Shown: positions 1-11,388 of the stretch, one piece after another
Numbering within the stretch: the stretch's first letter is position 1
Layout of the letters: each line of letters begins with the position of its first letter
NCBI GenBank assembly: GCA_019916065.1
Contig: CM034236.1
Span: forward strand, 12,973,167 to 13,037,166
Direction of reading: 5' to 3'
DNA: 64,000 bases
Source of the DNA: Vitellaria paradoxa
Lineage: Eukaryota > Streptophyta > Magnoliopsida > Ericales > Sapotaceae
Made by a program: the position numbers and the translations under genes
The notes under the pieces: model-generated
The model's input: the letters and a program-made list of their open reading frames with translations, nothing else
Databases searched by the model: none
Told to the model about the DNA's origin: nothing

Positions 1-1130
1 TTTTTTTTTGTCAATAAAGTTATTGCAAACAGATAATTTAATCACCAGTTGTTTAGTAAAAGTTGGTTGCAAAATGTATTGGTGGCCAAAAACATATTTG
101 AGTAGTAAAAGTTTGACTTTCAACAACTAAATTTTGATAAGTAAAAAATAAATTTTTTAATAACTAATTGGTTACTAAAAAGTAGGTATTTGACTATCAA
201 AACATACTCAGTGAAGAAAAATTTGTCTTTTAGTGTGTGTTTGGAGTGATAAAAAGTAAGAAAAATAAGATAAAGTAAGAAAAGTTGTGAGTTCATAATG
301 TGTGCAGTGAAATAAAAAAGTTAATGTGATAGAAATTTTTAGAAGTTTTTAAAGTTTTTTTTTTATTTTTTGTCTATGCCAAACGTACCCTTAGTGATGA
401 TAATTTTGTTAGCAAAATGCTGATCTTTAGCAATCAATTCATCAGCAAAAGTTCTTATAAATAAATTTGCTCCACTTATGTCTCAAAAAAACTCAGGTCT
501 CCATCTTAATTTTGGAGTGCTCAATTATCACATTAAGTCCTTATATATGTACATGTATATATTTTAATATATATGTATGTGCATATATTAAATCTTTTAT
601 TTTGGTCGAGAAAAGTAAAATTTTGGTTGTAAAAAAAATAAATTATTTTTTGAGAGTGAAAAATAATAAAATATTTATTACTTTTATCAATTAATTGGTC
701 AATAAAAGATCTACTTTTATTAATTAAATTTATTTGATTAAAAATTTTTATTTGATTAGAACAAGTAATCCCTTTTACCTATTAATTTTTATATGGTCGA
801 CAAAAGTGAATTTTTAACAATTAATTGATTACAAAGGGGATTACTTTAACGACCAATTGGTTAGCAAAGATAATAAATATTTTATTAATTTTTTATTTAA
901 AATTTTTTACGATCAATTGGTTGAGAAAAGTAATTCTCTAACAATCAACTCAAAAACCGCCGCTAAAGGGTAAAATTTTGGGAACCAATTAGTCAGTAAA
1001 AGGTAATGGTCGCTAAAAAATTGCCTTCAACCAATCATAATTTGATAGGAAAAAAATCACTATTAACATCCAATCTTAATTTGGTTGGAAAAAATTAATC
1101 TTTAATAATTAAATTTGTGTTTGGTTAAAA
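1..1130. repeat. array of diverged short repeats with core CAATTGGTT..AAAAG
   Basis: About seven imperfect copies of a roughly 20-bp motif, close to AACCAATTGGTTAGTAAAAG, lie near 40-62, 161-182, 687-708, 817-836, 851-869, 911-930 and 982-1002. Short GTCGCTAAA-like words occur near 960 and 1010. Dense, diverged, mostly same-orientation short repeats resemble the subterminal region of a CACTA or similar DNA transposon that extends beyond the window start. No terminal sequence is visible, so the class is inference. No coding potential is seen. Confidence 0.45.
234..391 (+). mobile_element. MITE-like element, GTTTGG family copy 1
   Basis: The unit of about 158 bp starts GTGTTTGGAGTGATAAAAAG and ends GCCAAACGTACCCTTA, giving GTTTGG/CCAAAC-type inverted ends. 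The interior carries repeated AAGATAAA/GTAAG words and GTTGTGAGTTC. The same architecture recurs at 47841-47993 (opposite strand), 49768-49912 and 54824-54981. It has no ORF. Confidence 0.5.
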
Positions 1131-2380
1131 AAAACGTGACCGTCAAATTTATTTATTCTTGTAGTTGAGAAAACTACAAAAATACTAACAAGCAAACTAC
1201 ATGTTGCTTGTAATGAGCTGTACCATGAAGAATGGAAGCTGATGGAAATGGAATTTGGAGAGGAGACGGGGAACTTTGAATGTTCCAAATCTTTTGACAT
1301 GTTAAACAATGGAGGGCCGAGGTACAGACATGCACGTCAAAGCTAAATGCAGAGCGAAGTTTCCCCCCATTGAGACCGAGACTGAGCTAGATTACTCGTA
1401 AAAAAAGAAATAAAACAAAATAATAGACGCATACTCCAGTAACATATGTAATTCTATAAATTCTAATTTAGGGAGATTTGGATGAAAAAAAATATAAGAA
1501 AAGTACAAAAAATTAGTATAAAAATAGCATGAGGTGAAATTTAATTAAAAAATTTATAAACTGTTTGTAATTTTTTATATTTTTTTTTTGGGAGATTTGG
1601 TAAATTAAATACTCTCTAATTTTATATAAATACTTTTTTAAATACGCTCTTTTCATTGTCTTGTCCCAGTTACGTTAAAAGCAGAAACAACGCGACAGGA
1701 TAGTTATTGATCACGATTGTTGGCTTTGACAATCAGTAATATTTACTTTTGTTCCGGGCATGGATTTAGGGGCGCGGGACAGCAAGGTTGGAGCCGTATA
1801 GTTAAAATTGAACTGTTTAGATATATCTATATATTTTTAATAGTCTAAACATATTTATATATTTTTATATATTTATATTTTTAGGTTAAAAATATATAAA
1901 TATATGTAAATTGTTAAATTTTAATTTAACGATTTCCGACCTCACAATTATTAAGTTGATATTCTCCCTCTTCCTTTTTTACTTTTCTTTTTTTGGCGTT
2001 AGCAAATTCTAGTAGCAGACACGTACAAATCTTCACTTAGGTTGTAACTCGGGTGGCCCGTTGAATTTCTTTTATAGGATAAATTTTTTATTTTTTAAAT
2101 TTAACCTCGTTTAAATTTTTGAACTCAGCATAACCCACCCTGATTTAAAGTCTTGTGACCATTTCCTATCCGCTCACACGAATCAAAAATTTTAAATTCA
2201 ACCAAAAATTTTATATCAATCCAGATGAATCTGAAATTTTTAGTCCGTCCTTAACCAATTCACTAATGTATTTACTCTTGAATACGATTCTCCTATGATG
2301 CAAATTAAAAAAAAAAAAAGAACAAAAAAGAAGAAGAAAAAACAAAAAAAGAGATTGGAAAATAGTGAAATGGGCAGTTA
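1131..2380. other. intergenic, no recognised feature
   Basis: AT-rich non-coding DNA with A/T homopolymers. I see no convincing gene, TIR or long repeat here. Confidence 0.5.
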
Positions 2381-3564
2381 AGGGTCTATTTGATAAACTT
2401 ATCAGTTTTCAGTTTTTGTGTCTAATTTTCAATTTTTGTATTAAGTTTTTAATTTTTAGTTTTCACTTTTATAGAAGAAAAAAACAAAAACTTAAAAATA
2501 TGTTTGATAATGATAGTTCTTAGTTGATAATTATAGTTATTAATTAATTAAATTCAATAAATTTAATTATTTTAATTATAATAGTTATTAAAAATAATTT
2601 AATCTAATAAAAATGGATATATTAAACATAATTTATTATAATTATTTTTAAAAAAATTGAATAAAATATATTTCATGTCAATTAAATTAATCAATTTAAT
2701 TAACTTAAACTACTTTGTTTTAATTAGTTAATTATAGTATTTAAAGTTAATTATTTTTTAATTATATTATTTTTCAAAATAACTTAATTCAATAAAAATA
2801 AAATATAGTCAATATAATTTATATATTTTAATTATATTATTTATTAAAAATAATTTATATTAAATTACTTTTATATCAATTTAATTAAATAATTAATTTA
2901 ATTTAATTTAATTAAATAATTAATTTAATTTAAATTGATTAAATGAATTTATTTTAATTATACTTTTATTAAAAATAATTTAATTCAATAAAAATAAAAT
3001 ATAATAAATATAATTTATTGTATTATTTATTAGAAATAATTTAGTAAAATATTTTTATATTATTTTAACTAATTATATTCATTTATAGCTAATATACTTT
3101 AGTTAATTAATATATTTAATATATAATTAATTATTGATAAAATTAATTATTAATGAAATTATATTAATATATTTTTATATAAATGAAATAATATGTTATT
3201 AATTTAATATATTAATATATTTTATATATTAATTAAATATTTTTTATATTAAATAATAATATATTTGGCAGTAACCAAAGATGAGTGATAAGTAACGGCG
3301 GTAGTAAGAGGTAGTGACCGGATGTTGGTAGCGATCAGCGAATAATGGTTATTGATGATTATAATTGTAGTGGTTGTGTAAGAAAATAAAAATTAAAAAT
3401 GAAAATTTGAAAAAATATTTTTCTGTATTTTCATAATTTTTGAAAATTTTGAAAGCAGTTTTTATTTTTTTGAAAATTGAAAATAAATTTATCAAACGAA
3501 TTTTCATGTTTAATTTTAAAAAAATAAAAAACTAAAAACGAAATGGTTCCAAAACGGGTCCTAA
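2381..3564. mobile_element. AT-rich MITE-like element, about 1.2 kb
   Basis: The left end AGGGTCTATTTGATAAAC and the reversed right end (TTAGGACCCGTTTTGGAACC) are imperfect inverted copies, both flanked by TTA/TAA. The interior is almost pure A/T with reiterated TAATTTAAT and AATAAAATAT words. The same style of interior occurs at 21.9-22.5, 38.9-40.4 and 44.9 kb. It is non-coding; class is uncertain. Confidence 0.4.
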
Positions 3565-4757
3565 GAGTTGGGATTGAGTAGTCAAGAGTGGTGAAAAAAA
3601 AATAAAAAATCCGTACTTGTCAAACAATTGCAAGCCATTAAACCACCATACTTCAGTGATAATTTAAGTCTAGCCAAGTTCTTTGAGCTCACTTTAGGAG
3701 AAAATAAAGGAAAGAAATGAGAAAGTTCCCAATTGATATTTTCAATGGTGATGAAAGGGGTTCAGGGAAAAGTAGTAAAAAGATACGCTATTAAATCTAG
3801 TGTGTGTTTTATTTGTTAAAACAATTTAGTTAAATCTAACGAATTACTTTTAATACCCAAAAAATAATCATATTTCTAAATTTAACCCTAAAATTAATTA
3901 AAAATAACCACTTAATATATATAAACATCATATGTATCTTCTTTATAAATTGCAAACTTAAATTCTTTATAGCTCAAGCACAAAAGCAGGCACAAAAACA
4001 TCTTCTTCTTTATCTTATCTTTTTATTGACAAAATTAAACACTAAAAAATGAATAATAAATCCCTAAACGTGTATTTTGAGTGTTTTTTGTTTTTCATAT
4101 ATATATATTTTTTGGTCTGGTCTTCTTATTTTTTTTCTTTTATCCTATATATATCTCAATTATTTTTCTTTTTAAATCCAAATCTATTTATATTTTACTT
4201 GTAGAACTGTTATTACTTTAACTATTATTTTAATTTCCAAAAAGTGAATTTTTGATGATATTTTTTTATCAATGAATTATGTCAATATGGGTTGATTTAT
4301 TTATTTATTTTTAAGAATTTATTATTTGTTTGTTCATTGATTAATTTTGTCTAAAATAAAATAAGATAATAAGAAGAGGTTTAAGTTATATAGAATAAAT
4401 GTTTGAGTTATATAAAATTTAACACCCATAAAAATCCAAATGTCAAACTAGTATAAAAGAGAAATTACATGTTATATGGAAGAGATGACTCCTTATCTAG
4501 TAGAAAGGAAGTTGACATTATGTGTTAATTAAATCTGAATTATTAGATTAAAATCTAATAATATAAATAAATTTATTAATTTTTAATTTAAAAATACATA
4601 AATAATTTTGAACCGTTAAATTTTAATTTAACGGTTCAAATTATATTATAACTCCCGGTCCCTTACACTAAAAGAAAATGCTATTAAATGAAAATAATTT
4701 ATAAAAAAAAAAAGGAAAAACTATAGTGACATAGCACTGATATTGTTGTATTTAAAC
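3565..4757. other. intergenic, no recognised feature
   Basis: AT-rich spacer upstream of the ERF1B-like gene. No ORF with recognisable content and no clear repeat boundary was seen. Confidence 0.5.
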
Positions 4758-4800
4758 TATAATTTAATCTCAGTTTCAAAAAAAAAAATTATAATTTAAT
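4758..4800 (+). mobile_element. micro-insertion with poly(A) flanked by 11-bp direct repeats
   Basis: TATAATTTAAT occurs at 4758-4768 and again at 4790-4800. The 21 bp between them begin CTCAGTTTC and continue as poly(A). This fits a target-site duplication around a nearly completely 5'-truncated retroposon. It is the weakest member of the set because the flank is AT-rich and the tail lacks TTACC. Confidence 0.45.
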
Positions 4801-4932
4801 ATAAATCTACTTTTACCAGAAATAGAAATATGCCACATGGTACCAAGTGGAAAAGTCCAAAATAGATCGATCCAAAAAAAATAATAATAAAATAAAATAC
4901 ATTAGTCTGAGGTCATAGATGCCTGGCTTTCT

Positions 4933-5015
4933 TTGACCCACGTGCATATTTATCCCACCAATTGTTCCATGGAAAAACATTTATAATGTCACGTCACCGG
5001 CTTCACTCTTTGACC
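4933..5015 (+). promoter_or_regulatory. W-box/G-box/TGACG cluster upstream of ERF1B-like gene
   Basis: TTGACC (W-box, 4933-4938) runs directly into CACGTG (G-box, 4939-4944). ACGTCA (TGACG element on the minus strand) is at 4991-4996, and a second TTGACC at 5010-5015. These are known binding cores for WRKY, bHLH/bZIP and TGA factors. The cluster is 610-690 bp upstream of the ERF start codon. Use in vivo is inference. Confidence 0.5.
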
Positions 5016-5524
5016 TTTTTGCCCTTATTTCCAATGGTTATCATTCCCGTTAACCGTATTTTTATTTTCTATTTTTTTATTTTTTAGCTTGTAAGAAAGT
5101 GAATAATAACCATTACCTTCGGGTCTGTATTAAGCAAATCCATCAACTCGTCATGCTAACTAAGTAAATTCATCAACAATTCAAATGTAAATTGAACTCT
5201 AAGAAAGAGTTAGAACTTGGAATCAAATTTACATAAGACTGGAATTATAATTAAATACTCTTATTTTGTGTTAATACTTATATTCAATTACTGCAAAATT
5301 TTAATAAAAATTTATATAATTAATTTATTTTAAAAATTAAGTTAGTTGTCATGCTTCTTTTTTTAATTTGGTTATTTTGTTGGGTTTGTGTCATGTTTGC
5401 ATCGTATTATTTTATTTTGTCTATTTCACGTTTAAATCTTTTTCCTGTATTTTTACTATTTTGCCCTCCTCACTTGCTTTCACTACTTTTTCCTTTTCAA
5501 CTTTCCCTCCTCGTTGCTTTTGGG

Positions 5525-5532
5525 TATTTAAA
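5525..5532 (+). promoter_or_regulatory. TATA box of ERF1B-like gene
   Basis: TATTTAAA lies 92 bp upstream of the ATG. A 5' leader of about 65 nt would follow, with no upstream ATG except at 5551, which soon terminates. The TATTTAAA word in the context of a compact plant promoter is the support. Confidence 0.6.
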
Positions 5533-5623
5533 GGGCTAGCTCATCCCAGCATGGGACATTACCGAGAAACAGAGTCCCGCGTATACTAGCCAAATCATTC
5601 ACAAAAACCCACTTCCAATTCAA

Positions 5624-6283
5624 ATGGACTCCTCTGTATTCCACCCCCTGAACTCCGATCTCTCGCTGGAGTCCTCGCTCGGATCACCGGAATCTTTCAC
5701 TTGGAACAAAACCAACTTCAACAATTCCCTGCCTTTCGACGAAAATGACTCGGAGGAGATGCTTCTGTATGGTGTCCTAGAAGAAGCTGCCCAAGAAAAA
5801 TCGGAAACCATTTCCTCCGACTGGAAGGAGGAGGAGGTCAGTTCGAAACCCGAAGAAAAGCTAAACAAGGGAAAGTCATTCAGAGGGGTGAGAAAGAGGC
5901 CGTGGGGGAAATTCGCGGCCGAAATAAGGGACTCCACGAGGAACGGAGTGAGGGTGTGGCTGGGGACCTTTGACAGCGCAGAAGCCGCGGCTTTGGCTTA
6001 TGATCAAGCGGCTTTCGCAATGCGCGGCCCGGCGGCGATCCTCAACTTTCCGGCGGAGAGGGTGCGCGAGTCGCTCGGCGAAATCATGAGGTATATCTCC
6101 GAGGAAGGGACTTCTCCGGTGGCGGCTCTGAAGAAGACACACTCCATGAGGAGGAGGACGAGAACCGTGAGCAGGAAAAGTAGAGGGAGAGAGGTTAAGG
6201 TGGAGAATGTGGTGGTGTTTGAAGACTTGGGTGTTGATTTCTTGGAAGAGCTTTTGAGCTCTCCTCAGAGTGGCCCTTGCTGA
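5624..6283 (+). CDS. ERF1B: ERF1B-like ethylene-response transcription factor (AP2/ERF group IX)
   Basis: Intact intronless ORF of 219 aa, the usual size for group IXc ERFs. The AP2/ERF DNA-binding domain spans about residues 86-144, with [18 protein letters not shown] and [19 protein letters not shown], including the Ala and Asp positions typical of ERF rather than DREB proteins. The N-terminal segment [15 protein letters not shown] (37-50) and the C-terminal acidic motif [15 protein letters not shown] (197-211) match the family of Arabidopsis ERF1 and ORA59. An Arg/Lys-rich stretch (175-189, MRRRTR...SRKSRGR) could be a nuclear signal. Known members bind GCC boxes in defence-gene promoters and integrate ethylene and jasmonate signals. 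The start is the first ATG after the TATA box and gives a full N-terminus. Base composition is far richer in GC than the surroundings. Assignment to the ERF1B clade is strong; one-to-one orthology is not proven. Confidence 0.96.
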   Translation: MDSSVFHPLNSDLSLESSLGSPESFTWNKTNFNNSLPFDENDSEEMLLYGVLEEAAQEKSETISSDWKEEEVSSKPEEKLNKGKSFRGVRKRPWGKFAAEIRDSTRNGVRVWLGTFDSAEAAALAYDQAAFAMRGPAAILNFPAERVRESLGEIMRYISEEGTSPVAALKKTHSMRRRTRTVSRKSRGREVKVENVVVFEDLGVDFLEELLSSPQSGPC

Positions 6284-7287
6284 TCAATCAAGATTACTCC
6301 TCAATGTTTTTTTATTTTATTTTATTTTATTTATTTTCTTTTGGGTCCTCTAGGTAAAATACTCTATTTGTATTGTATTTTATTTTTATTACCTAGAAAC
6401 AGTCTTTTTACAGGCAGGGTACATATAACCCTTTATAGACCTCCTAATGCAGGAGTTTTGTGCCTGAGTTATCCTTTTTTTTTTTTTTTTTCCCCTTTCA
6501 TTATTAAGTTTACTGATATGGAAGTGGGATTAAATTAATGGTAGGGGTACATGAAGTTTATAAATTAATTTTTTCCTTGCATCATTTTTTGGGCTGCTTT
6601 GTCAATTTGAATTGAGAAATGAAATTGTAATGTCATATAGTATTTATGATAGTTTAATTTGTATTGTTTAAGGTATATGGATTTGTCAACTTGAATTGAG
6701 TAGTGAAATTGTAATATTGTGGTATTTATGGTAGTTTTGCATGTTTAAGGTGGATGCATTTTTTTAATTGTTTTTTATTATAAGTTGCTAATTAGCAGTG
6801 GTTTGAAGTTGTCAATCCCGAAGATTAATTCAATAAGTAAATCTTTAGATATAGTTTCCAGTTATTACTAGTTTAAGTCTTCTCAAGATCACTAAAAGAT
6901 TTACTAGATCGTTAATTTCAAGACTTCTAGAATTAATTAAGGTATGTACAAATTGATCTGAATACCTTTGATTATAAAAAAAGAAAAAAGATTTGAAGAT
7001 GTTGTACTATTGAATTCATGCAAACAAATAAAGTTCACATGTGTAAATTAATATTATTTGTCTCTACGGAGTTTAAGTTGGATATTTAGAATTGATAGCT
7101 TGTTTTAATAGCTCTTAAAATTACTAATTTGTAAAATCATGAGGGTGCGTATGAATTAGTTTGGTTTAAATTTATAATTAATTCAGAAGTAAACTATTTT
7201 ATTTATTTATTTTTTTTGTCTAAAAATTTGAACCTGAAACTAAATTGATTTTGACTTGTAATTAAAGCAAATCAAACAAAAAATATA
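6284..7287 (+). other. 3' flank of ERF gene and spacer
   Basis: The first few hundred bases are T-rich and probably hold the 3' UTR. A diverged direct repeat is visible near 6600-6660 and 6680-6740 (CAATTTGAATTGAGAAATGAAATTG-like and CAACTTGAATTGAG-like words). No gene is seen. Confidence 0.5.
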
Positions 7288-7647
7288 GGCCCCGTTTGGC
7301 ATACTAACAAATTACAAAAAAACTCTATAAATCTTTAACAATTCCTCTACTTTTAATTTTTTCGCCATTACTAATTTTAAAAAATTTCAATATTTCGCTA
7401 AAAAAATAAAAAAAATATGAAAGTATATTAACCGAATGTGTAAAATTTTTATATAATCATATTCTTCGTGTTGAAAACTTTCAAACGAGTACCATTGTCA
7501 CTATTTTTTGTAAATTTTTTTGAATCCGTGGGAACAGTTTTCCAAATTCATTCTCACGGTTGCTATTTTAAAAAAAATGATGCTAAAATTAACCAAAAAT
7601 TACATTTTATTTCAATTTATCTTGTTTTTTCTTATTCCAAACGGGGC
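7288..7647 (+). mobile_element. MITE, 360 bp, left arm of a long inverted repeat
   Basis: GCCCCGTTTGG at the left end and CCAAACGGGGC at the right end form 11-bp perfect terminal inverted repeats, with TA flanks. The interior has CGCTAAAAAAAT, AACCGAATG, CACTATTTTTTGT and a GTGGGAACAG word. The whole unit is matched in reverse orientation by 7691-8048. A truncated third copy lies at 48862-49025. Non-coding. Confidence 0.75.
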
Positions 7648-7690
7648 TAAGTTGGTTCAGTTCAATTTTGAAGTTGGATCAATTCGATTT

Positions 7691-8048
7691 GGGTTTGGAG
7701 TAAGAAAAAATAAGATAAATTGAGGTAAAATGTGGTTTAGAGTTAATTTTGGCGCTATTTTTTTCTAACAAGTCGCAAACTGTGGGAACAGTTTTTCAAA
7801 TCCGTTCCTACGGATTTAAAAAAATTCACAAAAAATAGTGATAATAGTATTCGTTTGAAAACTCTCGACACAAAGAATATGATTGTATAAAAAATTTATA
7901 CATTCGGTTAATCTATTTCCAGATTTAAAATTTTTTTAGCGAAATATTAAAATTTTTTAAAATTAGTGATAGCAAGAAAATTAGATATAAAGGGATTATT
8001 GGAGATTTATAGAGATTTTTAGAGGTTTATCTTAATGTTAAACGGGCC
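7691..8048 (-). mobile_element. MITE, second copy, inverted relative to 7288-7647
   Basis: The reverse complement of this 358-bp unit aligns along its whole length with 7288-7647: a GGCCCGTTTAACAT-type end, TTTCGCTAAAAAAATTTT, AACCGAATGTATAAA, then CCGTAGGAACGG and the GTTTGGAGTAAG end. Many substitutions separate the copies, so they are probably independent old insertions of one family. The spacer between arms is only 43 bp. Confidence 0.75.
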
Positions 8049-8150
8049 TTATTATTAGACAATTAAGTAAAGTTAAAAATTTAACTAAGTTTCAAACTTC
8101 TATGAAACTTATTTGGGTGCAGTCGTGCACGACACGTTTCACGTATGAGG

Positions 8151-8180
8151 CTCTCTCTCTCTCTCTCTCTTTCTCTCTCT
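8151..8180. repeat. (CT)n microsatellite
   Basis: Near-perfect CT dinucleotide run of 30 bp with one interruption (TT at 8171). Confidence 0.9.
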
Positions 8181-8221
8181 GTTGCCCGAACCGATATGCC
8201 TCGCATTATTTGGTACTACGA

Positions 8222-8371
8222 GGCTGTTTGGCCAAAAAAAAAATTAAAAATTATTAAATTTTAATTATTTTTTATATTTTCTTCTAATTAAATTTTAATA
8301 TTTATCATCTTTATGTCATATTTTTTTATTTTTGTTATATTTTTTGACTAAAATTGATCAACCAAACAGCC
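8222..8371. mobile_element. MITE, 150 bp, with GGCTGTTTGG termini
   Basis: GGCTGTTTGG (8222-8231) and CCAAACAGCC (8362-8371) are perfect 10-bp terminal inverted repeats around an AT-rich core without an ORF. No convincing target duplication was found. Confidence 0.65.
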
Positions 8372-8410
8372 CCGATGTATACTTCAACAAGGCAAAAAGA
8401 AAAAAAAATC

Positions 8411-8457
8411 AATAAATATGCAGTTAATTACCCAAAAAAATAAATAAATATGCAGTT
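8411..8457 (+). mobile_element. micro-insertion (TTACCC-poly A) with 15-bp target duplication
   Basis: AATAAATATGCAGTT is perfectly repeated at 8411-8425 and 8443-8457. The 17 bp between them read AATTACCC followed by A-rich sequence. This fits target-primed reverse transcription with extreme 5' truncation. Confidence 0.65.
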
Positions 8458-8723
8458 CAATTTCTTGTTTTTGAGGAAACTAATTCTATTTAAGTAACAA
8501 GACTGCTACACTATGGCTTTCTTGAAAATGTATTAATTATTTAAATATTAAATCCCAGTGATACAATTGAAATTTTATCCGTTAAATTGATGGAACCCAT
8601 ATCCTTTCTGGAGAGTCATAAATGGAGGGCTATAGATACAAATCAAAAAAAAAAAAAAAGTTGAGATTATAAATTTTTCAAAAATGAGTATTTAAATTAG
8701 CCATAAAAAATAAACAATTACGT

Positions 8724-9056
8724 GGCATTTGGTTTATTTTTCTATTTTTTATTTTCTGTTTTCATTTTCTGTTTTAAAAATCTCAAAATAAAGAAACAAA
8801 AAATACTCTGTTTTCGTTATTTTCAAATTTTCGTTATTTTAGATTAAAAACGCTCAAAATGACTTTTTGTCATTTTTCATTTTATGTGCAGGTCCATTTT
8901 CTATTTTCTAAAATAAATTTTGAAAATACAAATAACCAAATACGTTTTGACCTTTTTCCTTGTTTTCAAAAGTATAAAATGAAAAAATGAGTTCAAAACA
9001 GAAAATAGAAGACAAAAACGAAAAATAAAAAATAAGAAAATAAATCAAATAAGCCC
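8724..9056. mobile_element. MITE-like element with GGCATTTGGTTTATTTT ends
   Basis: The left end GGCATTTGGTTTATTTTTC and the reversed right end (GGGCTTATTTGATTTATTTTC) are imperfect inverted copies. The inner portions also pair: CTGTTTTC/GAAAACAG and CATTTTC/GAAAATG words. About 333 bp, no ORF. Confidence 0.5.
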
Positions 9057-9940
9057 TTAATTACTAGTCATTTTTTTCTCTTATTTTATTTTTTTTAAGA
9101 AATGTTTGCCTTAATAAATTATTTGACTATAATATAATATAACTAGTTGCAAGCTAGCATTAATTAATTATGCATGTTAATTTGAATGGGAATTGCGTGC
9201 TATATACAAGATGGAAAATGCTAATATATTAAAAAAATTTATTAGAATTAATTATCAGAATAATATAACTATGATATTTTTAAAAATACAGAATATTTTA
9301 ATGAGTGTTTTTATTTAAGCGATAACTATACAAAGTTTTCGTATCATTTTGATAATTTAGAGACCGTTTAGTGCTACAAGAAAAATTAAAATAATGTAAT
9401 TTTGTGCTAAAAATTTAATAGCACGTGTTATTTTAATGATTAGTTGCGTATTTAATAAAAATTTATAAAAATTGGAGAGAAAGTTTAAAAAAATCAAAGA
9501 AAATTAGAAAATGTAGAAATTGAAGAAAGTTGATAAATTTTGGAGAAAGTTGATAAAAATTAAAAATGTACTTGATGAAGAAAAAAATTGATAACATTTA
9601 ATTATTTATTTTATTTCGAGGCCTAAATAATCTCATATTCTGATAAATTTTGCTGATAATATAGTATTAGAAGGGTAATTAAATTTTGCTTTCCACATCA
9701 TTTTTTTGAAAGGTGAATTTCACTAACTCAAAAGCTGCTTTCCATATCATCGTTCTTGTGAAAGCATTGAATTCTAAAATTTCTTCACTAAGGGGACAAT
9801 CCCTTTCTGAGAAAATTGAGGAAAATGACGTTATTCCACGAAGGGCATGCGTGGATTCATGTTGATCACACGTGATCGCCTTCTATTTTAATATGTAGAA
9901 TTTCGTAAATATTTCTAATACAAATTAATTGCAGTATATA
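9057..9940. other. intergenic, no recognised feature
   Basis: AT-rich DNA. ACACGTGATC near 9868 contains a lone G-box-like CACGTG, with no adjacent gene. Nothing else is supported. Confidence 0.45.
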
Positions 9941-9943
9941 TTA

Positions 9944-10321
9944 GGCTTGGTTTGGTTCCAAAAATTTTTTATTTGAACTTATATGATTTTTTTCACTAAA
10001 ATTTAATTTTATTTTTAAAAAATATAATTTTTAGGCATGTTAATAGTATTCATAAAAAAAATAAAAAATTTACATCTGTTTAAATAAAAGTTAAAAAAAT
10101 AAAAAAAATAATTTTTTATTACTTTTTTATTGAAACAGATAACATTTACTCAAACAAGCATAAATTTTTTGATTTATTTCTATGAATGTAATTAACACGT
10201 TTAAAATTTATAATTCAAAAAAAAAATATATTTTGGTAAAAAAAAGGCATCTAACCTGAAAAAAAAAAACTACTAAAAAAAAAGGAATTTTAACTAACTT
10301 TTTTGGCAACCAAATAAAGCC
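9944..10321. mobile_element. Tourist/Harbinger-like MITE with TTA target duplication
   Basis: GGCTTGGTTTGGTTCC at the left and GGCAACCAAATAAAGCC at the right are inverted copies. TTA flanks both sides (9941-9943 and 10322-10324), the target duplication known for PIF/Harbinger elements. A relative with similar ends lies at 60043-60445. Confidence 0.65.
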
Positions 10322-10324
10322 TTA

Positions 10325-11388
10325 ATCTCTTAATTACAAAAAAAAAAAAAATAAATTAACATTTATGTATACTATTATTATGAATGGACACGTTGTGGTC
10401 TAAATCAGCGGGCCGGAAAACGTTCCGAAAAATTAAATGTTGGATTAGATGATTAACAGGAGTGCGAAGACTGGTCCTCTTTGGTTCGAGATAATTGTTA
10501 GTATCATGGCCTAGTGTCAAAAAGAACCTTCTCTTGCTGTTGGAATATTACTTGTTAGGTAAACCAAACTCTCCTTTGGATGGTTGTCTTCGCGCGTGGG
10601 TAGCAATTTACAAACAAATTGTCTGCCACGTACTGCCAAAAAAAAAAGGCATGGAGGAATAATCTAAAAATTTCAGTTCCTTTACCTATCGAAGTGAAAA
10701 AAAAAAAAAAAAAAAAAAAAATAATGAGTATCCGATCTACATGAGATTTGAAGTGAACAATAAATGTGTGTATATATATATATATATATATGACCGATCT
10801 CATAAGAACTAGCAAGGAAATTGCATGTCGCTCTTCACCTAAAAATTATACTTAACAGCACATCATTTTGTAAATGACTAAGACTAAAAAATAATTGACA
10901 CACCAACGGTAATATGAGCAGGTCGACGAAATATTAGACAAATTACTACCAAGGTAATATGAAGTATTTATGTTCCATATTACTTGGGATAAAAGAAATA
11001 CCGTATATGTACAATTCAACATTTTTATATTATAATGAATTTTCAAAATATGCAAGTACTAATATCTATTTGAAACTCTATAATTACGTTTGCTTGGACA
11101 AGAGTAGTATCAGAATGAATAATCCCTTAAAAAATTATTGTGTTGCACCTAATCGAGGTCAAAGTAGATAATATTGTATTGTGAGAATATATGTGGCTAC
11201 AAATGATAAAAAGCAAATGTCCTATCGAAATGGGAGGCCACATAGGAGCGCATGTTTGAAGAAGATATGACTGAACAATAATGATGTGTGCATATTGAAA
11301 AAAGACTGAGCGAGCTACTATTAATTAAGGCACGGTTAAATACTTCTATCCCACATTCCTTGAGTGAAGTAAGTACTATATATTTATA
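10325..11388. other. intergenic with simple repeats
   Basis: Holds a long A run (10697-10721) and a (TA)n tract (10774-10791). Short ORFs here come from low-complexity sequence. No gene recognised. Confidence 0.5.

Noticed and set aside
5620..6142. Minus-strand ORFs of 105 and 88 codons across the ERF gene
   Set aside because: They are antisense shadows of a clear AP2/ERF gene; no recognisable domain and composition dictated by the sense codons.
10555..10815. ORF with YIYIYIYI and poly-F stretches
   Set aside because: It translates a (TA)n tract and a poly(A) run. The same applies to ORFs at 13583, 18450 and 23360.
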